Shown here: piece after piece, positions 18,253 to 26,874 of the stretch | Layout: every line of letters begins with the position of its first letter | Numbering within the stretch: position 1 is the stretch's first letter | Program-made: the position numbers and the translations under genes | Assembly (NCBI GenBank): GCA_009691915.1 | Contig: SIAD01000001.1 | Span: 432,755-496,754, forward strand | Direction: 5' to 3' | DNA length: 64,000 nucleotides | Source: Phycisphaerales bacterium | GTDB lineage: Bacteria > Planctomycetota > Phycisphaerae > Phycisphaerales > SM1A02 | The notes under the pieces: model-generated | Databases searched by the model: none | What the model saw: only the letters and a program-made list of their open reading frames with translations | What the model was told of the DNA's origin: nothing

Positions 18253-19427
18253 AGAAGATCCGCCTTGGGGTCAAAGGCCTGAAACTGCGGCGCATTCTCC
18301 GCCCCTCCGAGCATTTCGGGCTGGCTCGAGCCGGTGTAGGTCCCCCAGCGCTCGATGTAGACATCGCGGTACAGATCGGCAACGGGCGGGGCGGGTGAAC
18401 TCTCCGACCACTCCATGGCGCCACGAACCTCAGTGCGCACATCGCGCTGCAGCGCCTTGAACTCCTCTTCGGTCATTCCGCGCGCCTCCAAGTGACCCTT
18501 GATCGCGCCGATGGGGTCATCCATCTCGTACTGCTCTTCTTCCTCGCGCGTCCGGTACTTGCGCGGGTCGGACATCGAGTGACCCTTGTAGCGGTAGGTG
18601 CGCATGTCGACGAAGACCGGCCGACAGGTGGAGCGCACGCGCTCGACGATCGCCTTCATCTCCGCGTAAACCGTCAACACATCCATCCCATCGATGACCA
18701 AGCCCTCGTAGCCGTAAGCCGCGGCCTTGGCAGAGATGTTGTGACCCATCGTCGTCCCCCGCGCAATGGCTGTCCCCATCGAGTAGCCGTTGTTCTCGCA
18801 TACGAAGACGATCGGAAGGTCGAACAGGCCAGCGAGGTTCATCGCTTCGTGGACCGACCCCTGATTCAGCGCACCGTCTCCGAGGAAGGCGAGGGTCACA
18901 CGGCTCGACCGTCCTCCATTGACAACCTCGTCAAGGTACTTCGTGCCGAAGGCGAGTCCGACTCCCAGCGGGACCTGAGCTCCAACTATCCCGTGGCCGC
19001 CGAAGAGGTTGTGGGCGCGATCGAACATGTGCATCGAGCCCCCCTTGCCCTTGGCACAGCCGCCCGCGCGACCGAACATCTCCGCCATGCAGTGGCGCGC
19101 CTCCATCCCGCGCGCCAGCGCGTGGCCATGGTCGCGGTAGGCGGTCACAATGGGATCCGTCGCCTCGACCGCAGCGACGCAGCCGACGGCGACCGCCTCC
19201 TGACCGATGTACACATGGCAGAAACCGCCGATCTTCTTGTCCTGATAGGCCTGCATGCACCGAAGTTCGAACTCGCGGATGAGCAGCATCTGGCGGAGCC
19301 ACGCGCGCGCCAAGGCCGCGTCGACTGTCGGATGCTCGTGACGCACGACGCCGCTGGGAGGCGCACCGTGAACATTCATGAACGGCTCGCCGGGCGCCTC
19401 GGTCTGTGGTCGGTCTCGGTTGGCCAT
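18249..19427 (-). CDS. pdhA: Pyruvate dehydrogenase E1 component, alpha subunit
   Basis: Protein of 392 aa. The thiamine diphosphate motif is complete: 'GDGALNQGSVHEAMNLAG' running to 'VCENN'. Other signatures are 'RCMQAYQDKKIGGFCHVYIG' near residue 60, 'FGGHGIVGAQVPLGVGLAF' and 'YRYKGHSMSDPRKYR', where the phosphorylation-loop-like serines sit. It decarboxylates the 2-oxoacid and hands the hydroxyethyl group to the E2 lipoyl arm. It is the first gene of the pdh operon, preceded by a likely promoter at 19452-19480, and overlaps pdhB by 4 bp. The first about 30 residues are family-variable, so a later start is possible. Confidence 0.93.
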   Translation of the reverse strand: MANRDRPQTEAPGEPFMNVHGAPPSGVVRHEHPTVDAALARAWLRQMLLIREFELRCMQAYQDKKIGGFCHVYIGQEAVAVGCVAAVEATDPIVTAYRDHGHALARGMEARHCMAEMFGRAGGCAKGKGGSMHMFDRAHNLFGGHGIVGAQVPLGVGLAFGTKYLDEVVNGGRSSRVTLAFLGDGALNQGSVHEAMNLAGLFDLPIVFVCENNGYSMGTAIARGTTMGHNISAKAAAYGYEGLVIDGMDVLTVYAEMKAIVERVRSTCRPVFVDMRTYRYKGHSMSDPRKYRTREEEEQYEMDDPIGAIKGHLEARGMTEEEFKALQRDVRTEVRGAMEWSESSPAPPVADLYRDVYIERWGTYTGSSQPEMLGGAENAPQFQAFDPKADLL

Positions 19428-19451
19428 CGGGGAGCGGTCCAGAGCCCCCTA

Positions 19452-19480
19452 TGTATAGGGGTTCTCGCGCCTTGGAGCAA
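19452..19480 (-). promoter_or_regulatory. Candidate sigma-70-type promoter of the pdh operon, with dyad
   Basis: On the minus strand TTGCTC (19480-19475), a 17-nt spacer and TATACA (19457-19452) lie 25 bp upstream of the pdhA ATG. The -10 box sits inside a dyad (ccccctat/ataggggt, about 19445-19462) that could be an operator. The -35 match is weak. Confidence 0.35.
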
Positions 19481-19498
19481 CCTCACACCAGGCAGCAG

Positions 19499-21841
19499 TT
19501 ACTGCGGCTGCGCCTTGCCCGCGGCGTGACTACCGGCGAGCCCCGCAAGGTGATCGCGCTCCTGATCGCCGGCGACACGCGCCTTCAAGAGCAGGAGGGC
19601 CATCTCCAACTGAGGGTCAAGCCGCTTCGAGATCAGGTCGTTCACATCGGGTCGGACATCGACCGTAGTCAGTCGGAGCTGCGCCTCGTCGAGTGCATCA
19701 AGAGCCAGCCGCGTCTCCATGCTCTTCTCACTCTGGGGCGGCGTTATGGTGACGGTCATGTCGGGATTGACCCCCCAGTCGGAACTCGCGGCACGGCGGT
19801 GAACCAGTCGCCCCTTCTCCTCCCCCTGCAGCGGCGGAAGGACGTAGTACTGCGTCGTGACCTTGACGGCGGCCTCGCTGGAACCGTCCTGAATCGGCTG
19901 CACCGTCTGGACGCTGCCCTTCCCGAAGCTGCGGTCTCCGAGCACCACGGCCGCGCCGTGAACCTGCAGGCTTCCCGAGACAATCTCGCTGGCACTGGCA
20001 CTTTGACCGTTGACGAGGACAACCAGCGGCAATCCAGCCAGACTCGAGCGCACGCGCTCAGCCGAGAATTCCCCGGTCAGATTGCCGTTGCGATCCTGCA
20101 CGGAGACGATCTGGCCCTCATCAACGAAGAGATTGACGAAGGAGACGGCGCTCTTGAGGAGACCGCCGGGGTTTCCGCGGATGTCGAGGATGAGCCCATT
20201 GAGATTATGTTCGCGCTTCATCTGGCGCACGGCATCCATGAAGTCCGCAAAGCTGTCCTCATTGAAGGAGGTGAGGCGGACATATGCGATCCCAGCGGAT
20301 GGATCGATCCACCAGTCCCACTCTGGCCTGCCCTTGGCGTCGATGCCTTGCTTCCACCATCCATTCACCGAGCGCATCTTGATCGACTCGCGTTTGAGTG
20401 TGAACTCAAATGGCTTCTCGACGCCGTCGCGGCGCACGGTGAGCTTGACTGACTTGCCGACTGGCCCGGTGATGTTGTCGACCGCGCGATTGAGCGTCCA
20501 GCCGAGGGTCGACTGATCGTCGACCGCGATGCACTTGTCACTCGGGCGGATGCCGGCCCGTGACGCCGGGGATCCCTCGAGCGGGTTGACGATGACAATC
20601 TCGCGCTTGTCGTTGTGACGGATGAGGATTCCGACGCCGACAAAGTTTCCTTCGATCGACTGCTTGAAGCGGCGGAGATTGTCCGGCCAGATGATCTCCG
20701 AGTAGTCATCCTCGTACTCCTTGGAGAGCTGCGAGGTGGCGCCTTCACCAAACTCCCGAAGAATCATTTCGTCGGGAAGCTCGACAGACGTAGTGTTGGT
20801 GGCCAGGACTTCATTTATCGCCGCGCGATAGGCGGAGGGACCGACCTTGTCGGCGGGAACGGCGTCAATTGATCGGTAGACGCGCTGGACGACCTCCTTG
20901 AGTGACGCGACCCGAACCGGATCGGAGAGTCTGGGGAAATTCTCAGACAACTGCGGCGTTTCTAGAAGAAGCATGACCGACTGCAGTCCGCCCAGCATGA
21001 GCGGTTTCCACCCAGCGGCGGTCACATGATCGCTGGCCGCCTGCCGGAGTCCCTGCAGGACCAGCCGAGGCGTGATCCCCTCGATCCGCTCCCGCCAGTC
21101 ATCGGCGAAGAGTTCGTTGTATGGAGGAAACTCCTCATCATCGACAGGAAGCTCCTTGCCTTCGGCGCGAGCGATGCGCTCGAGCCGCTCGACCTGACTC
21201 TTACGCATCCGATGGAGTTCTCGCGGCGCGAACTCCGCGATGAGTGTCACCCGTTTGTTGAGATCGTCGAGCGCGCGGTCGAGGGCCTTGAACTCGTCCG
21301 TGTCGATGCCGTCGTGGAGTGCCTTGTGCCGAAAGAGAATCTCTTGCGCCAGGAGCAGGTCGCGATCCGCCAGCGCCTTCTCCCGCTCTTCGAGGGCCAT
21401 CGACTCAAGCGCGACCGCATCGGTTCCGGCGAGCCACTGCCGCCACAACGCGTTGCCCATGAGGAACTTCATGTTGACCGCATGGACAAGTGCAGCCGTG
21501 ATGTCGCGGTCCTTCATCGCTACCGCGAGGTCCTTCTCGCGCTTGGCGATCTGCGCGAGGCGATCCGCATCGTTGAGGGCACTGCTTGAGCGGTGTGTAG
21601 CGATCGCCGTCTCGAGCGCGTGGGCCGCATCGCCCTCCCCCTTCGGTGCGTTCAAAAGGAGCGACTCGACCTTCGCCAGATCGTCGGCGAGCGCCGCGTC
21701 CCAAACCCTGTGGCTCCACTGCGAGAGGTCCTCGGCGCCCTGCGGAGCCATCCCGAAAGAGGCTCCCAGCACCGCAGCGATCGCAAGGGCCATCGAGAGT
21801 CGCTGGGTCACACAGCCCGGGAAGTCAGTAGGTTGTCGCAT
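19499..21841 (-). CDS. Secreted S41-family C-terminal processing protease (Tsp/Prc-like) with PDZ domain
   Basis: Protein of 780 aa from the ATG at 21841; the longer frame adds 19 residues ahead of the signal peptide. The signal sequence is 'RLSMALAIAAVLGASFGMA'. A helical N-terminal region of about 380 residues precedes a PDZ domain ('FVGVGILIRHNDKREIVIVN', 'GSPASRAGIRPSDKCIAVDD'). The S41 protease domain follows: 'LNGLILDIRGNPGGLL', the nucleophile Ser in 'VNGQSASASEIVSG' and the Lys in 'LGDRSFGKGSVQT'. Such enzymes degrade or trim proteins at their C-termini in the periplasm. The long N-terminal region is larger than in short CtpA types and resembles Prc. It lies 71 bp upstream of pdhA in the same direction but probably has its own promoter. 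Confidence 0.88.
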   Translation of the reverse strand: MRQPTDFPGCVTQRLSMALAIAAVLGASFGMAPQGAEDLSQWSHRVWDAALADDLAKVESLLLNAPKGEGDAAHALETAIATHRSSSALNDADRLAQIAKREKDLAVAMKDRDITAALVHAVNMKFLMGNALWRQWLAGTDAVALESMALEEREKALADRDLLLAQEILFRHKALHDGIDTDEFKALDRALDDLNKRVTLIAEFAPRELHRMRKSQVERLERIARAEGKELPVDDEEFPPYNELFADDWRERIEGITPRLVLQGLRQAASDHVTAAGWKPLMLGGLQSVMLLLETPQLSENFPRLSDPVRVASLKEVVQRVYRSIDAVPADKVGPSAYRAAINEVLATNTTSVELPDEMILREFGEGATSQLSKEYEDDYSEIIWPDNLRRFKQSIEGNFVGVGILIRHNDKREIVIVNPLEGSPASRAGIRPSDKCIAVDDQSTLGWTLNRAVDNITGPVGKSVKLTVRRDGVEKPFEFTLKRESIKMRSVNGWWKQGIDAKGRPEWDWWIDPSAGIAYVRLTSFNEDSFADFMDAVRQMKREHNLNGLILDIRGNPGGLLKSAVSFVNLFVDEGQIVSVQDRNGNLTGEFSAERVRSSLAGLPLVVLVNGQSASASEIVSGSLQVHGAAVVLGDRSFGKGSVQTVQPIQDGSSEAAVKVTTQYYVLPPLQGEEKGRLVHRRAASSDWGVNPDMTVTITPPQSEKSMETRLALDALDEAQLRLTTVDVRPDVNDLISKRLDPQLEMALLLLKARVAGDQERDHLAGLAGSHAAGKAQPQ

Positions 21842-21880
21842 GTTTGGTCGAGTGTCCTTGTGTATGGATTGCCACATGAC

Positions 21881-21886
21881 TTTATA
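21881..21886 (-). promoter_or_regulatory. Candidate -10 box upstream of the S41 protease
   Basis: TATAAA on the minus strand, about 40 bp ahead of the protease ATG. TTGAAC lies 19 nt upstream, a longer spacer than ideal. Offered only as a weak candidate. Confidence 0.25.
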
Positions 21887-22031
21887 GTGTGATACCAATG
21901 CCGAGGTTCAACCACTTCCTCGACCTGAGTGCGCCTCGATCTTTGCCCGCGCGCACAATCGGGCGCGCCTTCGGGGGTCGAGTCCTTGCAGCCACCCCCT
22001 CGCACCAGAGCCGCTCCGCGTGATTGATCCG

Positions 22032-22943
22032 ATGGAATCCGCAGAATCCCGCTGGAAGTGTGCCACATGCGGCTATGACTTGAGGGGATCCCGCTCAGGA
22101 GACTGCCCCGAGTGCGGCACCAAGCGCCGGAAGACCAGCAACCCGACTCCAAGAGACCACCTCGGTGGCACCTACCGGGCGGCCACGACCTTCAGCGAGG
22201 TGCGCGCCGCGACCATCGCGACCCTGTTCGTCTGGGGGGGATGCACCCTCCTCCCATGGATCGGCTCGGTGGCATGGGTACTCCTTGCCCTTGCGGGGCT
22301 CTGGCGGGCGCTCGCCCTTCGTCGGCTCTGGGGGTCCTCGACTCTCGAAACACTCCTCGCGACGCCAGAGGTGCAGACGCTGCGCTCGAGCGCGTGGGTG
22401 GAAGTGGGCCTCGGCGCCGTTGGGTCGGCGCTGACATTTCATACCTCGATGGGTGGCGCGGGCATCGCGGAGATCATCGCCCTCCTCGCTGGACGGCTGG
22501 CCTGGGTGTCAGTGGTCGGAGTCAACACATTCCTGATTGCGAGAGTCGGCCTCCGTGTGACGAGAAGCCATCAGGGTGAGGAACCACCGCCGCTCTGGAG
22601 CCTTTGCCTCATGGGCACGCTCGTCGCCCCCGTCCTCATGTTCGGTTCGCTCGCTGCCGCGATGGTGAGCGCCTTCTCGGCGGGTCAGATCGATGAGTGG
22701 ATCGTGACGACTCTGCAACTCGTGTCACTCATCGGATGCGCGGCGGGAATCGTCGGGATCACCGCGTGTGCGTGGGCGCTTTCTGCGGCAGGCCGGGCGA
22801 TGGCGCGAACGCACCTCGAAGACGAAGCACCATCCCCAGCGAAAATCCGACGACCCCGCAGCGGAGAGCCTCCCGTGGCGCGGCCTCCGGCCATCAGTCC
22901 ACCGGGTGTAATCCCATTTGCCGACGAAGACGAAGGCGCGTGA
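22032..22943 (+). CDS. Zinc-ribbon integral membrane protein of unknown function
   Basis: 303 aa from the ATG at 22032 (an in-frame GTG at 22020 is the alternative). The N-terminal zinc ribbon has ligands C10, C13, C25 and C28 ('CATCGYDLRGS', 'CPECGT'), a motif repeatedly seen at the start of planctomycete membrane proteins. About six hydrophobic segments follow, for example 'VAWVLLALAGLWRALAL', 'GTLVAPVLMFGSLAAAMVSA' and 'LIGCAAGIVGITACAWALSA'. The C-terminal 45 residues are Pro/Arg-rich and probably cytoplasmic. No catalytic motif is seen. It is divergent from the S41 protease and convergent with trpE. The zinc-ribbon protein at 33.5 kb has the same architecture. Confidence 0.7.
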   Translation: MESAESRWKCATCGYDLRGSRSGDCPECGTKRRKTSNPTPRDHLGGTYRAATTFSEVRAATIATLFVWGGCTLLPWIGSVAWVLLALAGLWRALALRRLWGSSTLETLLATPEVQTLRSSAWVEVGLGAVGSALTFHTSMGGAGIAEIIALLAGRLAWVSVVGVNTFLIARVGLRVTRSHQGEEPPPLWSLCLMGTLVAPVLMFGSLAAAMVSAFSAGQIDEWIVTTLQLVSLIGCAAGIVGITACAWALSAAGRAMARTHLEDEAPSPAKIRRPRSGEPPVARPPAISPPGVIPFADEDEGA

Positions 22944-22968
22944 AGGCACCTCGATCAGCGCGGCTCGC

Positions 22969-24501
22969 CTACACGGCGAACGCCCGCTCGGCGAGATCGA
23001 GCGCACGCCCGAGCGCGGCCGCCTTGTTCACGCACTCCAGGTATTCCGCACGGGGCTCGCTGTCGAGAACGATTCCGGCCCCAGCCTGCAGGTGATAGCT
23101 CCAGGGAGGCTTAACACCACCGACACCGGCGTCCGTGGCGACGGGAACCACGATGGTCCTGAGGGAAATCGCGATGTCCATGTCCCCCTCCCACCCGATG
23201 GCACCGAGTCCGCCCGCATACGGGCCGCGCCTCAGTGGTTCCAGCTCATCGATGATCTGGATTGCGCGCACTTTCGGCGCTCCGCTCACCGTCCCGACCG
23301 GAAGCGTCGCCCTGAGCGCATCCCAGGAATCCATCCCGAGGCGCAGCCGTCCGGTGATCGTCGAGGAAAGGTGCATCACATGGGAAAACCGTTCGACCTC
23401 CATGCACCTTTCGATACGGACAGATCCGTGAACGCACACGCGCGATAGATCATTGCGCCCGAGGTCGACGAGCATGGTGTGTTCCGCCCGCTCCTTGGCG
23501 TCCCCGAGAAGTTCCCGCTCGAGGTCGAGATCTTCCTGAGCGGTCCGCCCACGGCGCCTCGTGCCGGCAAGCGGCCGATTGGTCACAACCCCCTCTCGCG
23601 TGCGGCAGAGGATCTCCGGACTGGCGGCGACAAGAATGCAGCCGCACGCTTGCAGATACACCTGATAGGGGCTCGGGTTCACGACCCTGAGCGCCCGGTA
23701 GACCTCAAATGGATCTACCGCGCTCTCGCGCACGAACCGCTGGCTCAGCACGACCTGAAACGCGTCGCCGGCGCCGATGTATTCACGGGCCCGCTCGACG
23801 GCACTTTCGAACCGGGCCTGCCCGGTCGCGCTGTGGCCGGGAGTGCTTGGCGCGGCGGCCGTGTCAATGTCGATCCGCCCCGAGGCGAGTGGGGCGCTAG
23901 GTGTCATCAATCGTGCTTCCAATCGGTCGAGCGCGCGACGGCCCGCGGCCTCGGCAGACCCAGTCGAGCTCTTGTCTGGAAGAACCGCACAGACCGCGTA
24001 GAGCGACTTCGTTGCATGGTCGAAGACAACCACATCGCGGTAGAGCGCCATGTGCATGTCTGGTAGACGGCGATCGTCATGTGGCGCTTCGGCAAACGAG
24101 AGTTTCTCCCACTCGAGCCAGCGGACCGCGTCGAATCCGATGTATCCGACCCATCCGCCGTGGAACGCCCGAGGCAATTCTCCGTGTGCGTTGACTCCGG
24201 ACCAGGGCTGGATCTCGCGGATGAACGCCAGGGGATCGGCCACAGTCATCTGCCGTTCGCGCGGAATCCCCGACTCGTCATGCTCGATGACACGGACCTC
24301 CCGCTCGTGTGCGATCACCTCGAGGACCGGCTGCGCGCCCACCATCGAGTAGCGACCGACCGCCCCGCCCTGCTCGACCGACTCGAAGAGGAAACTTGCC
24401 GCCGTGCGCTCGTCCGGGGCGACGAGCCGCCGATAGGCCACGACCGGGGTGAGTTGATCACTCAGGAGCCTCCGCGAGAAGAGTGCGACAGCGCCCGCCA
24501 T
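22969..24501 (-). CDS. trpE: Anthranilate synthase component I
   Basis: 510 aa from the ATG at 24501, which lies just after the ruvC stop; the longer frame would run into ruvC. Chorismate-binding family signatures are present: 'GAGDAFQVVLSQRF', 'NPSPYQVYLQ', 'RPLAGTRRRGRT', 'VDLGRNDLSRVC', 'GTVSGAPKVRAIQIIDELE' and 'RRGPYAGGLGAIGW'. The N-terminal 'LTPVVAYRRL' resembles the Trp feedback region of TrpE. It converts chorismate plus glutamine-derived ammonia to anthranilate, together with the amidotransferase subunit, whose likely gene is at 57908-58510. Aminodeoxychorismate synthase (PabB) is the main alternative, since the two share most motifs. Transcribed with ruvC. Confidence 0.85.
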   Translation of the reverse strand: MAGAVALFSRRLLSDQLTPVVAYRRLVAPDERTAASFLFESVEQGGAVGRYSMVGAQPVLEVIAHEREVRVIEHDESGIPRERQMTVADPLAFIREIQPWSGVNAHGELPRAFHGGWVGYIGFDAVRWLEWEKLSFAEAPHDDRRLPDMHMALYRDVVVFDHATKSLYAVCAVLPDKSSTGSAEAAGRRALDRLEARLMTPSAPLASGRIDIDTAAAPSTPGHSATGQARFESAVERAREYIGAGDAFQVVLSQRFVRESAVDPFEVYRALRVVNPSPYQVYLQACGCILVAASPEILCRTREGVVTNRPLAGTRRRGRTAQEDLDLERELLGDAKERAEHTMLVDLGRNDLSRVCVHGSVRIERCMEVERFSHVMHLSSTITGRLRLGMDSWDALRATLPVGTVSGAPKVRAIQIIDELEPLRRGPYAGGLGAIGWEGDMDIAISLRTIVVPVATDAGVGGVKPPWSYHLQAGAGIVLDSEPRAEYLECVNKAAALGRALDLAERAFAV

Positions 24502-24505
24502 GCGC

Positions 24506-24991
24506 TCAGCGTATCGCCGGCGTGCGGTGGCAGGCCGCCAGGGCGATGGCGATGGCATCGGCAACATCCGCGGGAGACGGCGGCTCTTCGAGTCCACACA
24601 AGGAGGCAACCGCACGCTGGACCTGCCTCTTGGTTGCGTTCCCGTTCCCCGTCACCGCCAGCTTTACGGAGGCGGGAGAAATCTCGTGGATCGCAACGCC
24701 CGCTCTCTCGGCTGCGAGAAGCACGATGCCGCGCCCGTGAGCCATCACAATCGCCGTGCGAACATGCTTTGAATGGGCAAAGACCTGCTCAACCGCAACT
24801 CGATCGGGTGTCCACTCCGCGAAGACCGCCGCGAGATCCTCGTCGAGTTCCTTGAGCCGCCATGCGAGCGATTTCCGCGCGGAAAGCCGCAGGATCCCGG
24901 CATCCAGGATCCTCGCCCGTTGACCGACGCGGTGCTCAAGGCACGCGTACCCGGTCCGTTGAAGGCCTGGGTCGATCCCGAGAATCCGCAT
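24506..24991 (-). CDS. ruvC: Crossover junction endodeoxyribonuclease RuvC
   Basis: 161 aa, standard size. The catalytic acids are visible: D7 in 'ILGIDPGLQRTGY', E68 in 'VAVEQVFA', and the C-terminal 'SPADVADAIAIALAACH' pair. 'SPASVKLAVTGNGNATKRQV' is the DNA-binding block. RuvC resolves Holliday junctions with RuvAB during recombination repair. It starts 39 bp after the YdjY-like gene stop and ends 4 bp before the trpE start, so the three genes may share a transcript. No ruvA or ruvB is in the window. Confidence 0.93.
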   Translation of the reverse strand: MRILGIDPGLQRTGYACLEHRVGQRARILDAGILRLSARKSLAWRLKELDEDLAAVFAEWTPDRVAVEQVFAHSKHVRTAIVMAHGRGIVLLAAERAGVAIHEISPASVKLAVTGNGNATKRQVQRAVASLCGLEEPPSPADVADAIAIALAACHRTPAIR

Positions 24992-25030
24992 GAGGCGATA
25001 GTAGCGGTGGCTGCTAAACGCGCACGCGAC

Positions 25031-25783
25031 TCAATGTGCGCGCTGGATGACCAGCACGACCCTCGTGCCCTCACTCGGAATCCGCTGTGTCCACGCCGCC
25101 CACTGAGGCACCGCGACATCGACGCGGTCGGGAATGACTTCGTCGAAGGCGATCACTTCGTCGCCGAAGGTCACGAGGCCGACGACTGATCCGGTGAAGT
25201 CGGCGACATAGTGTTCGCCCTTGCCCAGCGAAGGAGGATTGGGGCGAACCAGACTCCCCGCGAAGACGAAGTGGTCCTCCGGAAACGACTCGTCCGTCGC
25301 ATCCTCATCATCGCCTGACTCTCGACGCACCCACCGGGCGAGCGGCTCCTCATGATCCCCGGAGGAATCCGCCCACTTTACACGCAGCGCGAGACGGTCT
25401 CCGTGTGGCCTCTCGAGTACTAGGCCGGGCGCCCCACCCGCAGCCGTAGGCTGAGTCTCCATCCAGCGGCCCGGAGCACCGGGTTGAAACCCAGCGGCGA
25501 GCATGGCCGCGTGGATCATCCTTGGCGGCACTTCAACCGCAAGCAGGGATTCGTGCTCTCGCGTTCCCGCTTTGCAGACAAGTTGTTCGAGCCACCCGAT
25601 GCGTGCAGCAACTTGGGCTTCGACTTCGACGCGCGCTCCGAAGGACCCGCTCACTACCGCGACGCCGTCACCGATGTCAAGCCGCGGGACGGTTGCCGTT
25701 CTGGTGCACGCGATCATCGCGAGCGCACAGGCCGCCGCACACAACCCGAAACTGACACGGCGGATCATCATCGGAGTGTCCAT
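25031..25783 (-). CDS. YdjY-domain-like lipoprotein
   Basis: 250 aa from the ATG at 25783, preferred over the ATG at 25804 because a GAGG Shine-Dalgarno lies just upstream of it. The signal peptide is 'MDTPMMIRRVSFGL' to lipobox 'AMIAC'. The core 'WLEQLVCKAGTREHESLLAV' followed by 'PRMIHAAMLAAGFQPGAPGR' matches the YdjY domain, found in many planctomycetes and of unknown biochemical function. The C-terminal half ('EDHFVFAGSLVRPNPPS', 'GSVVGLVTFGDEVIAFDEVI') fits the same family. It is downstream of a short promoter-hairpin-terminator unit (25835-25936), so it may be expressed by read-through or antitermination. No metal site is evident. Confidence 0.75.
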   Translation of the reverse strand: MDTPMMIRRVSFGLCAAACALAMIACTRTATVPRLDIGDGVAVVSGSFGARVEVEAQVAARIGWLEQLVCKAGTREHESLLAVEVPPRMIHAAMLAAGFQPGAPGRWMETQPTAAGGAPGLVLERPHGDRLALRVKWADSSGDHEEPLARWVRRESGDDEDATDESFPEDHFVFAGSLVRPNPPSLGKGEHYVADFTGSVVGLVTFGDEVIAFDEVIPDRVDVAVPQWAAWTQRIPSEGTRVVLVIQRAH

Positions 25784-25834
25784 TGAACCTCGCCATTCTC
25801 GCATCGTGCATCCATTCCTGAACTGAGGCGAAAC

Positions 25835-25872
25835 AAAAAAGGCCCGGCGGAGGCAAGCCTCACGCCGAGCCC
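25835..25872 (-). terminator. Intrinsic terminator (minus strand)
   Basis: Arms 25841-25849 and 25863-25871 with inner perfect arms 25850-25854 and 25857-25861, followed on the minus strand by a six-U tract (25840-25835). Confidence 0.7.
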
Positions 25873-25902
25873 TTCCGGGGGTTCGTACGCACGCGTGTGC
25901 GC
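25835..25902 (-). ncRNA. Candidate small RNA or transcription-attenuating leader (about 68 nt)
   Basis: Predicted from the promoter at 25909-25936, with a start near 25902. The RNA would begin with a hairpin (GCGCAC/GUGCGU arms), then a CCCCCGGAAGGG linker, then an intrinsic terminator: outer stem ggctcggcg/cgccgggcc with one mismatch, inner stem GAGGC/GCCTC, and six U. It ends about 50 bp before the YdjY-like ATG, so it is either an independent sRNA or that gene's regulated leader. Confidence 0.5.
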
Positions 25903-25908
25903 ATACGA

Positions 25909-25936
25909 ATCATAGGCAACCGCCGCTATATGTCAA
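25909..25936 (-). promoter_or_regulatory. Near-consensus sigma-70 promoter (minus strand)
   Basis: TTGACA (25936-25931, perfect -35), a 16-nt spacer and TATGAT (25914-25909, five of six matches). It is the best promoter match I see in the window, directed at the hairpin/terminator unit and the YdjY-like gene. Confidence 0.65.
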
Positions 25937-26017
25937 ACCGCGAATACAATCCGCGCTCCTAGAATTGAGAGTGTCCCACGGTGCAGAAACGCCGTGCCAA
26001 CGCACAATGTGACCATC

Positions 26018-26836
26018 ATGGAATCCACATCCACTATGCCCTCAATCGCGCAGCGCACAACGCTTAGTCGGTGCGTTCGGATTGCCCTTGGAGCATCTCA
26101 CGAGATATCCGATGAGCCACACAACACCTTTGCCGGATACCCGTCAACGAACGCCGTGCCACTCTGGAGCGAGTTTCTCGTTGAAATTGAAGGGACTCCC
26201 GCAAGTGGTCGCGGATATGTCACTTCCCTTGCCCAGATTGATGCTTCTACTCGTGCCGCCGCTCACGAGACTCTCGGCGGTGAGGCTCATGCGGTCCTAG
26301 ACGGGAAGAAGCCGCCATTGGCAGTGCTGGCCGCGATGGCCGCCGCCATCGAAAGGCACCTCAACCACCCTGTCGCCCGTCTCTCCTGGCGAGTATCGCC
26401 TTATCATCACTACAGTTGGGAGCAATCCATGGCCACCCGGATCAGCATCTCCAGTTGCTTTGAGTTTGCAGCCGCCCATCGCCTCAACGATCCGTCCCTG
26501 ACCCCTCAGGAGAATCTTGCACTCTTTGGGAAGTGCAATCGCCCAAACGGGCACGGCCACAACTACCGTCTGGAAGTCGCCATCCGCCCCCCTTCGGGTT
26601 CAGCCTTTGGGATGGCCGACCTTGAGCGGATCGTCTCAGGAACCATCCTCGACCGTTTCGACCACAGGAATCTCAATGTGGACTGCGAGGAGTTCCGAAC
26701 ACTCAATCCCACCGTTGAACACATCGCTGCGGTCTGCTTCGACCTCCTCAAGCCCCGATTTGCGGCGTCCCAAGTCGATCTCGTGCGGGTGACCGCATGG
26801 GAAACCTCCAAGACGAGCGCGACAGTCGAAGTCTGA
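26018..26836 (+). CDS. Two-domain 6-pyruvoyl-tetrahydropterin synthase / QueD-like protein
   Basis: 272 aa from the ATG at 26018 (in-frame GTG at 25994 possible). The C-terminal half, from about residue 138, is a normal QueD/PTPS domain: the zinc-site His in 'CFEFAAAHRL', catalytic Cys and zinc ligands in 'GKCNRPNGHGHNY', 'LDRFDHRNLN', 'PTVEHIA' and the pterin-anchoring Glu in 'VTAWETSKTSATVEV'. The N-terminal half has the same outline ('FLVEIEGTPASGRGYV', 'PPLAVLAAMAAAIERHL') but lacks the zinc and Cys motifs, so it looks like a degenerate repeat. QueD makes 6-carboxytetrahydropterin for queuosine and 7-deazaguanine synthesis; related PTPS enzymes act in pterin synthesis. An internal ATG at 26429 with GGGAG upstream could also express the active domain alone. 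Confidence 0.78.
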   Translation: MESTSTMPSIAQRTTLSRCVRIALGASHEISDEPHNTFAGYPSTNAVPLWSEFLVEIEGTPASGRGYVTSLAQIDASTRAAAHETLGGEAHAVLDGKKPPLAVLAAMAAAIERHLNHPVARLSWRVSPYHHYSWEQSMATRISISSCFEFAAAHRLNDPSLTPQENLALFGKCNRPNGHGHNYRLEVAIRPPSGSAFGMADLERIVSGTILDRFDHRNLNVDCEEFRTLNPTVEHIAAVCFDLLKPRFAASQVDLVRVTAWETSKTSATVEV

Positions 26837-26874
26837 GGGTCTACGCACCTCAGGTCAGCTCTGGTCGACTCAGG

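Noticed and set aside
19445..19462. Dyad cccctat/atagggg as a terminator of the S41 protease
   Set aside because: No U-tract, a two-base loop, and it lies upstream of the pdh start on the wrong side of the protease gene; better seen as a promoter-linked dyad.
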